Assembly (NCBI RefSeq): GCF_050262165.1
Contig: NZ_CP189844.1
Length of the DNA: 64,000 bases
Direction: 5' to 3' (one strand)
From: Parvimonas sp015257355
GTDB taxonomy: Bacteria > Bacillota > Clostridia > Tissierellales > Peptoniphilaceae
Part shown: one piece after another, positions 7,930-16,479 of the stretch
How the letters are laid out: every line of letters begins with the position of its first letter
How positions within the stretch are numbered: the stretch's first letter is position 1
Notes under the pieces: model-generated
Databases searched by the model: none
What the model was told of the DNA's origin: nothing
The model's input: the letters and a program-made list of their open reading frames with translations, nothing else
Program-made: the position numbers and the translations under genes

Positions 7930-8664
7930 TTAGAAAAAAACATTCCTAATTATTAAAAATACATTAATTAAAACATGAACTGTTATAGAAGCACTGATTC
8001 TCTTAGTATATAAATATACTGCTGAAAAAGATATTCCATATATAATATACTGAATCATAGCTAAATGAAATACACCATCATGTATTGAACCGAAGATTAT
8101 TGATGATACTACTATAGATGTTATTATCCTAATATATTTATTACAACCCGAATGTAAATCATACAAATATCCAAACAGTATTCGCCTATACACCATTTCT
8201 TCATATATACTCACCAAAGACATCGAAAATAAACTTACAAACAAATTAAGTCTTTCAGTACCACTAATATTTTTTGCATTCAAACTATAAATCTCAAGTT
8301 TGAAAATGCTTTCAATGTACAAAGCAAAATATATAATCAACATAGTAAAAACAAAAACTAAAATTGAAATAATTATAGATTTTTTTAAGTCCATTTTTTC
8401 TGAACTATCTATAGAATTTAATTTTCCATCAAATACATACTTTATAATCAAAAATATTATACAATTCCCAAATAGGCAACAAATCCCACCAACAAAGAAA
8501 TTATTTACAATTGGATTTTCAAAAAATTTAAAAACAAATATTTTTCCAAAAAATAAAGAATTTAAAATTTTCTGCCTAAAGATAAATTCAAAAAATAGAA
8601 ACATTAAAGCAGGAAAAATCCACTTTTTAAAGTTTTTTATATTTAATAAATTAGTATCTAGCAT
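7930..8664 (-). CDS. CPBP-family intramembrane metalloprotease
   Basis: A 244-residue polytopic protein with intact CPBP motifs: EEMVYR within IYEEMVYRRILFGYLYDL (about residues 155-172), FGSIH (about 190) and a third His/Asn motif in HVLINV near the C-terminus. Family members process prenylated peptides or bacteriocin leaders, or confer immunity to bacteriocins; the substrate here is unknown. The N-terminal segment LLNIKNFKKWI is shared with the next copy upstream, showing recent duplication. It has an AAAGGAG site before ATG 8664. Spacing to its neighbours (26 and 49 bases) suggests one transcript for the array. Confidence 0.87.
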   Translation of the reverse strand: MLDTNLLNIKNFKKWIFPALMFLFFEFIFRQKILNSLFFGKIFVFKFFENPIVNNFFVGGICCLFGNCIIFLIIKYVFDGKLNSIDSSEKMDLKKSIIISILVFVFTMLIIYFALYIESIFKLEIYSLNAKNISGTERLNLFVSLFSMSLVSIYEEMVYRRILFGYLYDLHSGCNKYIRIITSIVVSSIIFGSIHDGVFHLAMIQYIIYGISFSAVYLYTKRISASITVHVLINVFLIIRNVFF

Positions 8665-8690
8665 TGTTTTCTCCTTTATTTTCTAATTTT

Positions 8691-9389
8691 TTATAATAAT
8701 CTTCTAAGATATGGAATTAAATTAATTAAAATATGGACAATAATAGGTGATGATAATCTTTTAGTATAAACATATAAACTGGATAAAATTATACCGGAAG
8801 TAACATAATATAGCATATAAGGATGAAAAACTCCATTATGTATTGAACCAAATACTATGGATGATACAATTGTTGCAGTAATAAATCTAATATATTTATT
8901 ACATCCTGAATGTAAATCATATAAATATCCAAATAATAATTGTCTATATACAATTTCTTCAAGTATAGGTCCCGCAAATGATACTTCAAAATATGTGAAT
9001 ATACTCACTTTTTCTGATGCTTTTATGACACTATCATTAATACTTTTAACATTTCCAAATACATTATAAATAATAATGGAAATAATTTTATCAAAATTAT
9101 AACTAATTATAAATACTACTATTGAAATCAATACTGATTTTAGTAAATTCATTTTTTTAGAATTATCTATTGAATTAAATTTATCCTTATATACAAAATG
9201 AATTAAACATATAAAGAAAAGTATTCCAACAACATGAGCAATAAAATATATCATAGCAAAACTTTTTAAACCATATACCACAGAAAGTTTAACAATATTT
9301 TTACTATAATAGTTATAAGCTAAAAATATCAAAATCGGTAATATCCATTTTTTAAAGTTTTTTATATTTAATAAATTCGTTTTTTCCAT
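8691..9389 (-). CDS. CPBP-family intramembrane metalloprotease
   Basis: A 232-residue paralogue of the neighbouring CPBP proteins, with EEIVYR (in PILEEIVYRQLLFGYLYDL), FGSIHNG and HILINL, so all catalytic motifs are present. It begins with a nearly identical N-terminus to the 7930-8664 protein (LLNIKNFKKWI). About seven membrane helices. AGGAG precedes ATG 9389. As part of a four-member array it is likely to act on, or protect against, peptides, but no peptide precursor gene is evident next to it. Function beyond the family level is unassigned. Confidence 0.87.
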   Translation of the reverse strand: MEKTNLLNIKNFKKWILPILIFLAYNYYSKNIVKLSVVYGLKSFAMIYFIAHVVGILFFICLIHFVYKDKFNSIDNSKKMNLLKSVLISIVVFIISYNFDKIISIIIYNVFGNVKSINDSVIKASEKVSIFTYFEVSFAGPILEEIVYRQLLFGYLYDLHSGCNKYIRFITATIVSSIVFGSIHNGVFHPYMLYYVTSGIILSSLYVYTKRLSSPIIVHILINLIPYLRRLL

Positions 9390-9468
9390 AACTAACTCCT
9401 ATACAATATTTTTTAAATATACTGTATTTTTTTAAACTCTATCAATAAAAACAATTACTTATAAACTT

Positions 9469-10176
9469 CTAATTCAAAAGAAACATATTTATTCCCATTC
9501 CCACAATATTTACACAATGATGTGTAAATCCTACGACATAAATATTTTTACAATATTTATATTGATATGATAAAATCATTGACATAAATACATAGTGAAT
9601 CATTCTATAGTCAAATAATCCCTCATGCAATATACCAAATACTATTCCAGAAATTAAACTTGCAGTAAAAAATCTAACATATTTGTTCGTTCCGTTATAA
9701 ATATCATATAAAGTGCCAAAAAAGTATCCTCTAAATATAATTTCCTCTGCATATGCTGAAAATAAAGTAATAAATACATAATTCAAATAATTATATTGAA
9801 AAGCAAAAAAATCTGTCTTACCAAAACTATCACCCGATATTTTAAAATAAAATAAAAGTTTAGTTAATGCAATTCCAAATACTATAATTAAAGTTAAAGA
9901 AATAATCACTGATAATATATATTTCTTTAAGTTTTTTATTTTAAATTTTTCACTGTTTTTTTCTATTGAATTTACATTTCTCAAAAAAATGCTGAAAAAA
10001 ATTATAATTACATAAAGGGCTATCTCGTACTTTCTAACTACATTTACAAAATCCATTCCCCACGAATATATTTTTCCCTTATTTAAAAAAGAAACTAAAT
10101 TTTCCATTTGACCTGACATCAAAACTAAATATAAAACTATAAATCCTATTATAATACTTCTTTTAATCTTTGCCAT
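9469..10176 (-). CDS. CPBP-family intramembrane metalloprotease, first gene of the array
   Basis: A 235-residue member, more diverged than the middle two, with motifs AEEIIFRGYFFGTLYD, FGILHEG and FTHHCVN. The frame is open back to an ATG at 10194, but TTGGAG followed by eight bases and ATG 10176 (MAKIKRS) is the better start. It has an N-terminal helix, a basic loop, and about six further membrane helices. A consensus promoter lies at 10278-10306, so this gene is probably the promoter-proximal one for all four CPBP genes. Confidence 0.87.
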   Translation of the reverse strand: MAKIKRSIIIGFIVLYLVLMSGQMENLVSFLNKGKIYSWGMDFVNVVRKYEIALYVIIIFFSIFLRNVNSIEKNSEKFKIKNLKKYILSVIISLTLIIVFGIALTKLLFYFKISGDSFGKTDFFAFQYNYLNYVFITLFSAYAEEIIFRGYFFGTLYDIYNGTNKYVRFFTASLISGIVFGILHEGLFDYRMIHYVFMSMILSYQYKYCKNIYVVGFTHHCVNIVGMGINMFLLN

Positions 10177-10277
10177 AAATCTAACTCCAATCATTTAATT
10201 TACAAATTAATAAATAAAATTAGCCATATTTTACCTAAAAAAACGTAAATGCAGTACAATAATTGCTATGCAAAGTT

Positions 10278-10306
10278 ATGATACCAAAAGAAAACGTATT
10301 TGTCAA
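10278..10306 (-). promoter_or_regulatory. Strong sigma-A promoter of the CPBP array
   Basis: Reverse strand TTGACA-N17-TATCAT. The predicted transcript starts about 95 bases upstream of the first CPBP gene. Confidence 0.75.
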
Positions 10307-10485
10307 ATGGATTTCACAAAATTCGGAAAAAGAATATAATATTGTAATTATTTTTTCTATTTTATTGTAAATACTATATTTGCTAACAAAAATTTTATAA
10401 TTACTTATAATTTTTTCTTATAATTAAATTACTATTCTTAATTTTTTAATTTTAGGTAAACATTTTTATAAAAAATATTTTAAAC
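10307..10485. other. AT-rich intergenic DNA without recognised content
   Basis: Between the CPBP promoter and the yaaA-side terminator I see only AT-rich sequence with no ORF with a ribosome-binding site on either strand. Confidence 0.6.
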
Positions 10486-10521
10486 AAAAAAAAACTCCAA
10501 AAGTTTTTACACTTTTGAAGT
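10486..10521 (-). terminator. Terminator downstream of yaaA
   Basis: Reverse strand ACTTCAAAAG / CTTTTGGAGT stem with a long T run. It is 140 bases past the yaaA stop; nothing coding is visible between. Confidence 0.75.
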
Positions 10522-10661
10522 AATAATTATAAAATAAAAAATATTTACTTAATACTACTCTGTAAATCTAATCCCTAGTATGTAATCTCAATAGAAATTA
10601 AAAGAATTGAATATAATCTAGTCCTTATTTTGTTTACTCATATTCTAAATTTATGAGATTT

Positions 10662-11312
10662 CTAGCTATTTTTCACAAATACAAATTTATTTTCTAAAGA
10701 CATTTCTCCAATAAATACATATCCGTCTTTGTCAAATTTCTTTATATCTTCAATATTTTCAATTTTATTTTTAGTCATAAAGTTAAGCATCATTCCCCTA
10801 GCTTTTTTTGAAATCGTAGAATGTTTTTTTAACTTTCCATCTACTTTTTCATAAAATTCAAAATCCAAAATTTGCTTCTCTGAAATGTACTTTTTAACTG
10901 TTTTTGAAAATTCTTCACTTGCAAGATTAACAATGAAATCTGTATCTTTTAAAATGTTCTTAGCAATATCATCTTTCCAATAATTATATAAATTTCCCAT
11001 TTTTGTTTTCATAAGAAAATCTAGTCTATATGGATTAATTAAATCAAAAGGTTTAAGCGCACCATAAAGTGCAGAAATAATAATTAAATGCTCTCTTATA
11101 TACTCTAAATCGCACTCATCAAAATCTTCTCTTTTTATATTTTTATAGCACATTCCGTCATACATAAAAAAAGCCTTACAGTAATATTTTGATATCAAAA
11201 CTTCCGGAACATTTTTTAAAATTTCATTTGTTTTATCAGAAAAATCAAATCCTGAAAAAAACCTCTCACAAGTTTTAGAAATTGTCTTTGCAGGTGATAA
11301 AATTATTTTCAT
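10662..11312 (-). CDS. yaaA: Peroxide stress protein YaaA (UPF0246)
   Basis: A 216-residue protein starting MKIILSPAKTI, the hallmark of the YaaA/UPF0246 family, followed by further family features such as 'YDGMCYKNI', the loop 'ALYGALKPFDLINPYRLDF' and a late NLASEEFSKTV. In Escherichia coli YaaA lowers intracellular free iron during peroxide stress and binds DNA. Length is slightly below the usual 240-260 residues but no domain is missing. AAGGAG precedes the ATG. It has its own promoter at 11370-11398, immediately downstream of the terminator of the previous operon, so it is an independent unit. Confidence 0.93.
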   Translation of the reverse strand: MKIILSPAKTISKTCERFFSGFDFSDKTNEILKNVPEVLISKYYCKAFFMYDGMCYKNIKREDFDECDLEYIREHLIIISALYGALKPFDLINPYRLDFLMKTKMGNLYNYWKDDIAKNILKDTDFIVNLASEEFSKTVKKYISEKQILDFEFYEKVDGKLKKHSTISKKARGMMLNFMTKNKIENIEDIKKFDKDGYVFIGEMSLENKFVFVKNS

Positions 11313-11369
11313 ATTTCTCTCCTTAAATCTATTTTAAAATAGCAATATTCCAAATAAATTACTACTTTG

Positions 11370-11398
11370 ATTATATTAAAAAATCTCATTATAGTCAA
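11370..11398 (-). promoter_or_regulatory. Promoter of yaaA
   Basis: Reverse strand TTGACT-N17-TATAAT, about 55 bases upstream of the yaaA start. Confidence 0.75.
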
Positions 11399-11425
11399 TA
11401 AAAAAATAGCACCGAAGTGCTATTT
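11397..11425 (-). terminator. Terminator of the nrdD-nrdG-efflux operon
   Basis: Reverse strand AATAGCAC-TTCG-GTGCTATT followed by TTTTT, starting at the stop codon of the cation efflux gene. Confidence 0.92.
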
Positions 11426-12597
11426 TATAAATAATCATATAATATTGTTATTGATGTTTTTAAATTATTATCATAGTTTTTAATCAGTTCTTCTATCTCA
11501 CATTTAAATATATTTTCATCAAATGTTTTACTTAATTTATTTCCGTATAATGCTACTTGCATACCTACAAAATATTCCTCTCCTTCTTTGTAGATTGCAA
11601 AATCGTGAATTGATTTTATATATTCAAACTGATTTTTCCAATTTTCAGTAATTTCTTTTAATTCAATTTCTCTTTCCGTAAAGTTTCCACCAACAGGTTC
11701 AACATGTATAACAAGTACAATTTCATATTTATCATAGATTTCTTTTTCAATAAGGCTCATAAGATTATGTGCTTTTACTAGACTCATTTCACAATCAACT
11801 TCTACGTCAACAGTACCAATTGTTTTTAAATGTCCATATTTATGAAAAGTATAATTATGAATTCCTAATATTTCACTATGATTTTCAATGTCCGTCAATA
11901 CTAATTTGATAAGCTCTAAATCAGGAGTTTCTCCAATAAGTTCGCTTATCGTTTCTCTTGCTAGAGAAAAACCAGAAAATAGTATAAATGCTGAAACCAC
12001 AAGTCCTACAACTCCATCTACTGGAAATGTTGTATAATCAGAAACAATCATAGCAATTAAAACTACCGAAGTTGTAAAAACATCGCTTAGACAGTCAATA
12101 GATGTAGCCTTTAAAATGCTTGAATCTATTGCTTTTGAAAGTTTTCTATTGAAGAAACTCATCCAAAGTTTAACTACTATTGAAATCACTAAAAATATAA
12201 TTCCAATTCTTCCCATTAGTATTTTTTCAGGATTGATTATTCTCTCTACTGATGTTTTGGTGAATTGGACACCAACTACCATTACCATCATAGATATTAT
12301 TAAAGTTGTTATATACTCAACTCTACCATGTCCATAAGGATGATCTTTATCCGGTGGAGCAGAAGAAAATTTAAAGCCTAAAACTGTTGCAAATGAGTAA
12401 ATAGCATCTGAAAAATTATTTACTGCATCTGCTGTTATTGAGACTGAATTCGCCAATATACCTATTAAAAATTTTGATATTCCTAAAGTAACATTTAAAA
12501 AAGTTCCTATCAAACCTGAAAAATAACCAACTTTTTTACGGTCATATTTATCTGTGTTTTCAATTTTCGAAATATTTAATATTTTTTTATATAACAT
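11425..12597 (-). CDS. Cation diffusion facilitator family transporter
   Basis: A 390-residue inner-membrane efflux protein for divalent metals (Zn, Fe, Mn, Co or Cd). The transmembrane domain (about residues 20-225) contains the metal site pattern NSVSITADAVNNFSDA and the matching 'SIDCLSDVFTTSVVL' in helix V. A cytoplasmic dimerisation domain follows (about 225-310, with HNYTFHKYGHLKTIGTVDVEVD cut by several His), and then an extra C-terminal domain of about 80 residues, longer than in the minimal family members. GGAG precedes ATG 12597, only two bases after the nrdG stop, so it is co-transcribed with the anaerobic ribonucleotide reductase. Metal specificity cannot be stated. Confidence 0.9.
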   Translation of the reverse strand: MLYKKILNISKIENTDKYDRKKVGYFSGLIGTFLNVTLGISKFLIGILANSVSITADAVNNFSDAIYSFATVLGFKFSSAPPDKDHPYGHGRVEYITTLIISMMVMVVGVQFTKTSVERIINPEKILMGRIGIIFLVISIVVKLWMSFFNRKLSKAIDSSILKATSIDCLSDVFTTSVVLIAMIVSDYTTFPVDGVVGLVVSAFILFSGFSLARETISELIGETPDLELIKLVLTDIENHSEILGIHNYTFHKYGHLKTIGTVDVEVDCEMSLVKAHNLMSLIEKEIYDKYEIVLVIHVEPVGGNFTEREIELKEITENWKNQFEYIKSIHDFAIYKEGEEYFVGMQVALYGNKLSKTFDENIFKCEIEELIKNYDNNLKTSITILYDYL

Positions 12598-12599
12598 AA

Positions 12600-13094
12600 T
12601 TACTCCATAAATAGTATAATATTTCCACTTTCAAGTGTATTCTTTATATCAATAATTCTTTGATTTGAAGATCCTCTGAATTTTAAAGTTAAATCTTTTA
12701 ATCTATAATCAAATCTCCCATCAACTAAGACATCACACTCTTTTAAGAGTTCGAATCTATCATCATCTTCCAGTATTTCTTCAAAAGTATATCCTGAATA
12801 AATCCAAATGTTTTTATTTACACTCTTTTTTATATCTCTAACAATCTCAAGAAGCTCTTTGGCATTTTGCATTGGCTCTCCACCAAGAAGTGTAAGACCT
12901 GATACATTTTCATCACGAAGATAGTCAATTACTTGATTAGTTGTATCTTTCGTCCAAATCTCCCCAAAATTAAAATCCATATATTTTCTATTAAAACAAT
13001 CTTTACAATTATGTGTACAGCCAGTTACGAAAATACTAGTTCTGATACCAACACCATTTGCAACATCATAAGATCTTATCTGACCATATCTCAT
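12600..13094 (-). CDS. nrdG: Anaerobic ribonucleotide reductase activating protein
   Basis: A 164-residue radical SAM enzyme that uses a 4Fe-4S cluster and S-adenosylmethionine to create the glycyl radical on NrdD. The cluster motif CTHNCKDC is at about residues 26-33, and TLLGGEPMQN at about 72-81 is the SAM-binding GGE region. It ends with the class-typical 'LKFRGSSNQRIIDI' strand. The start ATG 13094 has GGGGG four bases upstream. It follows nrdD by 12 bases. Confidence 0.97.
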   Translation of the reverse strand: MRYGQIRSYDVANGVGIRTSIFVTGCTHNCKDCFNRKYMDFNFGEIWTKDTTNQVIDYLRDENVSGLTLLGGEPMQNAKELLEIVRDIKKSVNKNIWIYSGYTFEEILEDDDRFELLKECDVLVDGRFDYRLKDLTLKFRGSSNQRIIDIKNTLESGNIILFME

Positions 13095-13106
13095 TTTACC
13101 CCCTCA

Positions 13107-15230
13107 CTATATATGAAGAACCCTTGACTTGATTTCCTTAGTTCTACCTTCGTTCCAGAAATTTTCTCCAAGATATCCACAAGTTCTTCTAGTTACATTC
13201 ATTTTTTGTTTATCTTTATTATGACATTGAGGACATTCCCATTCATTATAATCATTTACAATAATTTCACCGTCGAATCCACATACATGACAATAATCTG
13301 ATTTAGTATTAAATTCAGCATATTGAATATTATCGTAAATAAATCTAATCATTTGTTCAACAGCTTCAACATTATGATTCATATTAGGAATTTCTGCATA
13401 AGAAATACAACCACCAGTTGATAATTTTTGGAACTCTTCTTCAAATCTAAATTTATCAAAAACAGAAATGTCTTCTCTAACATCAACATGATAACTATTT
13501 GTGTAGTATCCCTTATCTGTTATATCCTTAATTTCTCCATATTTTTTCTTATCAATAGAACAGAATCTATGAGTTAAACTTTCAGCAGGAGTTCCATATA
13601 ATGAGAATGACATTCCTGTTTCTTCACTCCAACTGTCAGCTGCTTCTTTAATTCTCTTCATAACTTTAAGGGCAAATTCTTTTCCCTCTTCTGTTGTATG
13701 GCTAACACCTTTTACGCACATTGTGGCTTCATACAATCCGATATATCCTACAGAAAGTGTTGAATATCCATTTTCAAGATATTTTTTAATACTTTCACCC
13801 TTTTTAAGTCTTGCAATTGCTCCATATTGCCAGTGAATAGGTGAATTGTCACTCTTTACATTTTGAAGAAGTGAATTTCTAAATAAAAGTGCCTTTTTTA
13901 CTGTTTCAAGTCTTTTATCCAACATTTCAAAGAATCCTTCTTCATTTCCTGTATTTAAAATTCCTATTTGAGGTAAATTCAAACTTACAACACCTTGATT
14001 AAATCTCCCTTCAAATTTATAATTTCCATTTTCGTCTTTATAAGTAGCTAGGAAAGATCTACAACCCATAGGTCCGAATACATTACCTTCATAATTTTCT
14101 CTAAGTTTTTTAGCAGAAATATAGTCAGGATACATTCTCTTTGCAGTACATTTTGCAGCAAGTTTAGTTAAGTAGTAATATTTACTATCTTCTCTTACAT
14201 TGTTTTCGTCTAAAACATAAATCAATTTAGGGAAAGCCGGTGTAATATAAACACCTTTTTCATTTTTAATTCCTTCTAATCTTTGCTTTATTATTTCTTC
14301 AACAATTTGAGCAACTTCAGCTTCATACTCAAAACCATCTTCAACATACATAAAAAGAGTAACGAATGGACTTTGACCATTTGTAGTCATCAAAGTATTT
14401 ATTTGATATTGAATTGTTTGGATACCAGCTTCCAATTCTTTCTTAGTCATTGCTCTTGCAATATTTTCAACATCTTCTTCATCAGTTAAAATTTCTTTTG
14501 CAAGTTTTAAATGTTTTTCATAGCTCTTTCTTAGATATTTTCCTAAATGAGCAACATTTAAACTTTGACCACCAAATTGACCTGAAGCAACTTGAGCAAT
14601 AATTTGAGTCATTACAGTACAAGCAACTTGGAAAGATTTTGGAGTTTCAACCATCTTACCATTAATAACTGTTCCATTATCAAGCATATCTCCAATATTA
14701 ACTAGACAACAGTTAAACATTGGTTGAATTAAATAGTCCATATCGTGAAGATGTATTGCTCCTTCATCATGTGCTTGAACAATATCAACTGGAATTAACA
14801 TTCTTCTTGCGATATCTTTTGAAACTTCCCCAGCTATTAAATCTCTTTGAGTAGAAGCTAGAATTGCATTTTTATTTGAATTTTCATTTATAACATCTAA
14901 ATTTGTCTTATCTAAAAGACCTAAAATACTTTCATCAGTAGTATTTTTAAGTCTTTTAAAAGTTTGAACAGCTTTATAATTTTCATATGCTCTTGCTGTT
15001 GCAGGATTACCATATTTAATTAAACTATAATAAACATGATCTTCTATGTCATATATACTCATTTTCTTACCAATTGTTGTTGCAAAAGTTTCTATCTCTT
15101 TAGCAATCTTTTCTGCTAGTCCTTCTTCATAAACTCCTGTACTGCTATGCATTGCTTTATTTATTGCAATAGCAATTTTTTTTGCGTCAAAATCAACTTC
15201 TTGACCATTTCTTTTTACAACCTTAATCAT
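13107..15230 (-). CDS. nrdD: Anaerobic ribonucleoside-triphosphate reductase (class III)
   Basis: A 707-residue oxygen-sensitive enzyme that reduces ribonucleoside triphosphates to deoxyribonucleotides, with formate as usual reductant. An ATP-cone domain is at the N-terminus (KVVKRNGQEVDFDAKKI). The catalytic domain contains HLHDMDYLIQP and 'GPMGCRSFL' with the active-site Cys. The C-terminus holds the zinc site (CHVCG...CPQC) and the glycyl-radical motif RRTCGYLG. The frame is open to a TTG at 15242, but this lies in the ribosome-binding site GGAGG; ATG 15230 is chosen. Its promoter carries two NrdR-like boxes, so repression by NrdR is likely. It shows that the organism makes DNA precursors without oxygen. 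Confidence 0.97.
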   Translation of the reverse strand: MIKVVKRNGQEVDFDAKKIAIAINKAMHSSTGVYEEGLAEKIAKEIETFATTIGKKMSIYDIEDHVYYSLIKYGNPATARAYENYKAVQTFKRLKNTTDESILGLLDKTNLDVINENSNKNAILASTQRDLIAGEVSKDIARRMLIPVDIVQAHDEGAIHLHDMDYLIQPMFNCCLVNIGDMLDNGTVINGKMVETPKSFQVACTVMTQIIAQVASGQFGGQSLNVAHLGKYLRKSYEKHLKLAKEILTDEEDVENIARAMTKKELEAGIQTIQYQINTLMTTNGQSPFVTLFMYVEDGFEYEAEVAQIVEEIIKQRLEGIKNEKGVYITPAFPKLIYVLDENNVREDSKYYYLTKLAAKCTAKRMYPDYISAKKLRENYEGNVFGPMGCRSFLATYKDENGNYKFEGRFNQGVVSLNLPQIGILNTGNEEGFFEMLDKRLETVKKALLFRNSLLQNVKSDNSPIHWQYGAIARLKKGESIKKYLENGYSTLSVGYIGLYEATMCVKGVSHTTEEGKEFALKVMKRIKEAADSWSEETGMSFSLYGTPAESLTHRFCSIDKKKYGEIKDITDKGYYTNSYHVDVREDISVFDKFRFEEEFQKLSTGGCISYAEIPNMNHNVEAVEQMIRFIYDNIQYAEFNTKSDYCHVCGFDGEIIVNDYNEWECPQCHNKDKQKMNVTRRTCGYLGENFWNEGRTKEIKSRVLHI

Positions 15231-15281
15231 AACAACCTCCAAAATATTATTAAAAACACTTAAAAAATGCTTGATAGTAAG

Positions 15282-15310
15282 ATTATAACATCAACAATAT
15301 ATATTGTCAA
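15282..15310 (-). promoter_or_regulatory. Promoter of the nrdD operon
   Basis: Reverse strand TTGACA-N17-TATAAT with an extended -10 (TG one base before). One NrdR-like box overlaps the -35 and spacer. Confidence 0.85.
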
Positions 15311-15340
15311 CGATTTTTATATATACTATATATAGTATAT
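15294..15340. promoter_or_regulatory. Pair of NrdR-like boxes upstream of nrdD
   Basis: Two palindromes, ACAATATATATTGT (15294-15307) and a 20-bp one with core ACTATATATAGT (15321-15340), have centres 30 bp apart, i.e. about three helical turns. This matches the pattern of paired NrdR boxes (core CWATATATWG) found upstream of nrd operons. The first overlaps the core promoter, so repression is expected. Confidence 0.75.
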
Positions 15341-15434
15341 TTTGTTGTTTTAGCCTTTAAAATCCATTGCAAATAATTTTATAACAATTAGTAGCATGAT
15401 AAACTAAAAAGAATTTTTTAAAAATATTTTTAGC

Positions 15435-15467
15435 ACAAAAAAACTGATATGAAAATCATATCAGTTT
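15435..15467 (-). terminator. Terminator of the DUF454 gene
   Basis: Reverse strand AACTGATATGA-TTT-TCATATCAGTT followed by a T run, overlapping the stop codon. Confidence 0.9.
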
Positions 15468-15870
15468 ATATATTTTCTATTTCTTCTTCATTCTCTTTTA
15501 AAGTCTTTATTCCAAACATGAAATATACTACATGGAAAAACCAAACAATTGCTAATATAATTCTTCCGATTTTAGTATTTTTCATAAAATAAAAACCAGT
15601 TCCCATAGTTAATGTAAAAAATACTATAATTTTTAGTTTATGTTTTACTGTAAGACCTTTTCGGTTTGTAATCTTTTCTAAATTATTCTTATATAAATTT
15701 GTTCCTACGAACCAATCATGTAGTTTTGTAGAACTTCTTGTAAAGCAAAATAACGTAACAACATAAAATGGGAATGTAGGTAATAGTGGTAAAAAAACAC
15801 CAACTGTACCTATTGCAAAAAAGATTAAACCTATTACAATCCATGTATATCTAACAATTTTGTTCTTCAT
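15466..15870 (-). CDS. DUF454 (YbaN-like) inner membrane protein
   Basis: A 134-residue protein with three or four membrane helices. The N-terminal half 'GLIFFAIGTVGVFLPLLPT' followed by FPFYVVTLFCFTRSSTKLH and 'KKGLTVKHK'-like basic segment (here NRKGLTVKHKLKI) is the DUF454 signature. The family has no assigned biochemical role. Its ribosome-binding site GGAGG precedes ATG 15870. It appears monocistronic, with a terminator at its 3' end. A GATAATGATAA element upstream (15893-15908) resembles half of a Fur box. Confidence 0.9.
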   Translation of the reverse strand: MKNKIVRYTWIVIGLIFFAIGTVGVFLPLLPTFPFYVVTLFCFTRSSTKLHDWFVGTNLYKNNLEKITNRKGLTVKHKLKIIVFFTLTMGTGFYFMKNTKIGRIILAIVWFFHVVYFMFGIKTLKENEEEIENI

Positions 15871-15892
15871 ATATTACCTCCATATCTTTGAT

Positions 15893-15908
15893 ATGATAAT
15901 GATAACAT
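15893..15908. promoter_or_regulatory. Fur-box-like element upstream of the DUF454 gene
   Basis: ATGATAATGATAACAT contains GATAATGATAA, the first eleven bases of the Fur consensus, but the other half is poor. Weak evidence only. Confidence 0.2.
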
Positions 15909-15958
15909 ATTTCAAATTAATCTTCAACAAAACAAAATTAAATTTTATTAAATTTATT

Positions 15959-16372
15959 TTATTTAAAATTTATTGCTCTATTTAGTGTATAACTAGATCC
16001 TCTACCTACTATTGCCAATACCTTTTTATTTCTATTAATATTTCTTATAAAAAAATTACTAATCTCATAAGTTCTTCTTCCCATAGGTTTATAGTTAGTT
16101 TTATTTATATGTTTTTTCTTTTCAGAATTTACAACATTATGAATCCTTATTTCTTCTCCTTCACTTAAACTTGCTATATCTAGTAAAGTGTCTCTCGAAA
16201 CATCTAACCCCTTTTTTACATAAATAGTTTTATCAAGTTCTTCTAAATAAACTTTATCAAACTCTTTTTCTTCATTTTCTTCAGCAAATGAGACATTATA
16301 AAAAGAATTATTGACTGAAATAGTTCCCAATGCTAACATTAAAAGTAACACAGTTTTTTTTATTTGTTTCAT
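15959..16372 (-). CDS. Small secreted protein of unknown function
   Basis: A 137-residue protein with a clear signal peptide (MKQIKKTVLLLMLALGTISV, then a likely cleavage after NVSFA) and a mature part of about 107 residues that is acidic at first (EENEEKEFDKVYLEEL) and basic near the end (GRRTYEISNFFIRNINRNKK). There is no lipobox, anchor or recognised domain. The region YVKKGLDVSRDTLLDIASLS suggests a folded domain. AAGAGG precedes the ATG. The upstream region has a TATAAT and a palindrome near +1 (16397-16412). I cannot assign a role. Confidence 0.8.
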   Translation of the reverse strand: MKQIKKTVLLLMLALGTISVNNSFYNVSFAEENEEKEFDKVYLEELDKTIYVKKGLDVSRDTLLDIASLSEGEEIRIHNVVNSEKKKHINKTNYKPMGRRTYEISNFFIRNINRNKKVLAIVGRGSSYTLNRAINFK

Positions 16373-16396
16373 TACAAATCCTCTTAATTTTTTATT

Positions 16397-16412
16397 CAGT
16401 AAAACTTTACTG
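16397..16412. promoter_or_regulatory. CAGTAAA-N2-TTTACTG palindrome near the start of transcription
   Basis: A perfect 7+2+7 inverted repeat lies just downstream of a TATAAT (reverse strand) that serves the 137-aa secreted protein gene. It fits an operator or a 5' hairpin; no regulator is assigned. Confidence 0.35.
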
Positions 16413-16479
16413 TAAATCTATTATATCATAATATATATTTTTAAAAAAGACTGATAATTTATTTCAAAATATGATATAA

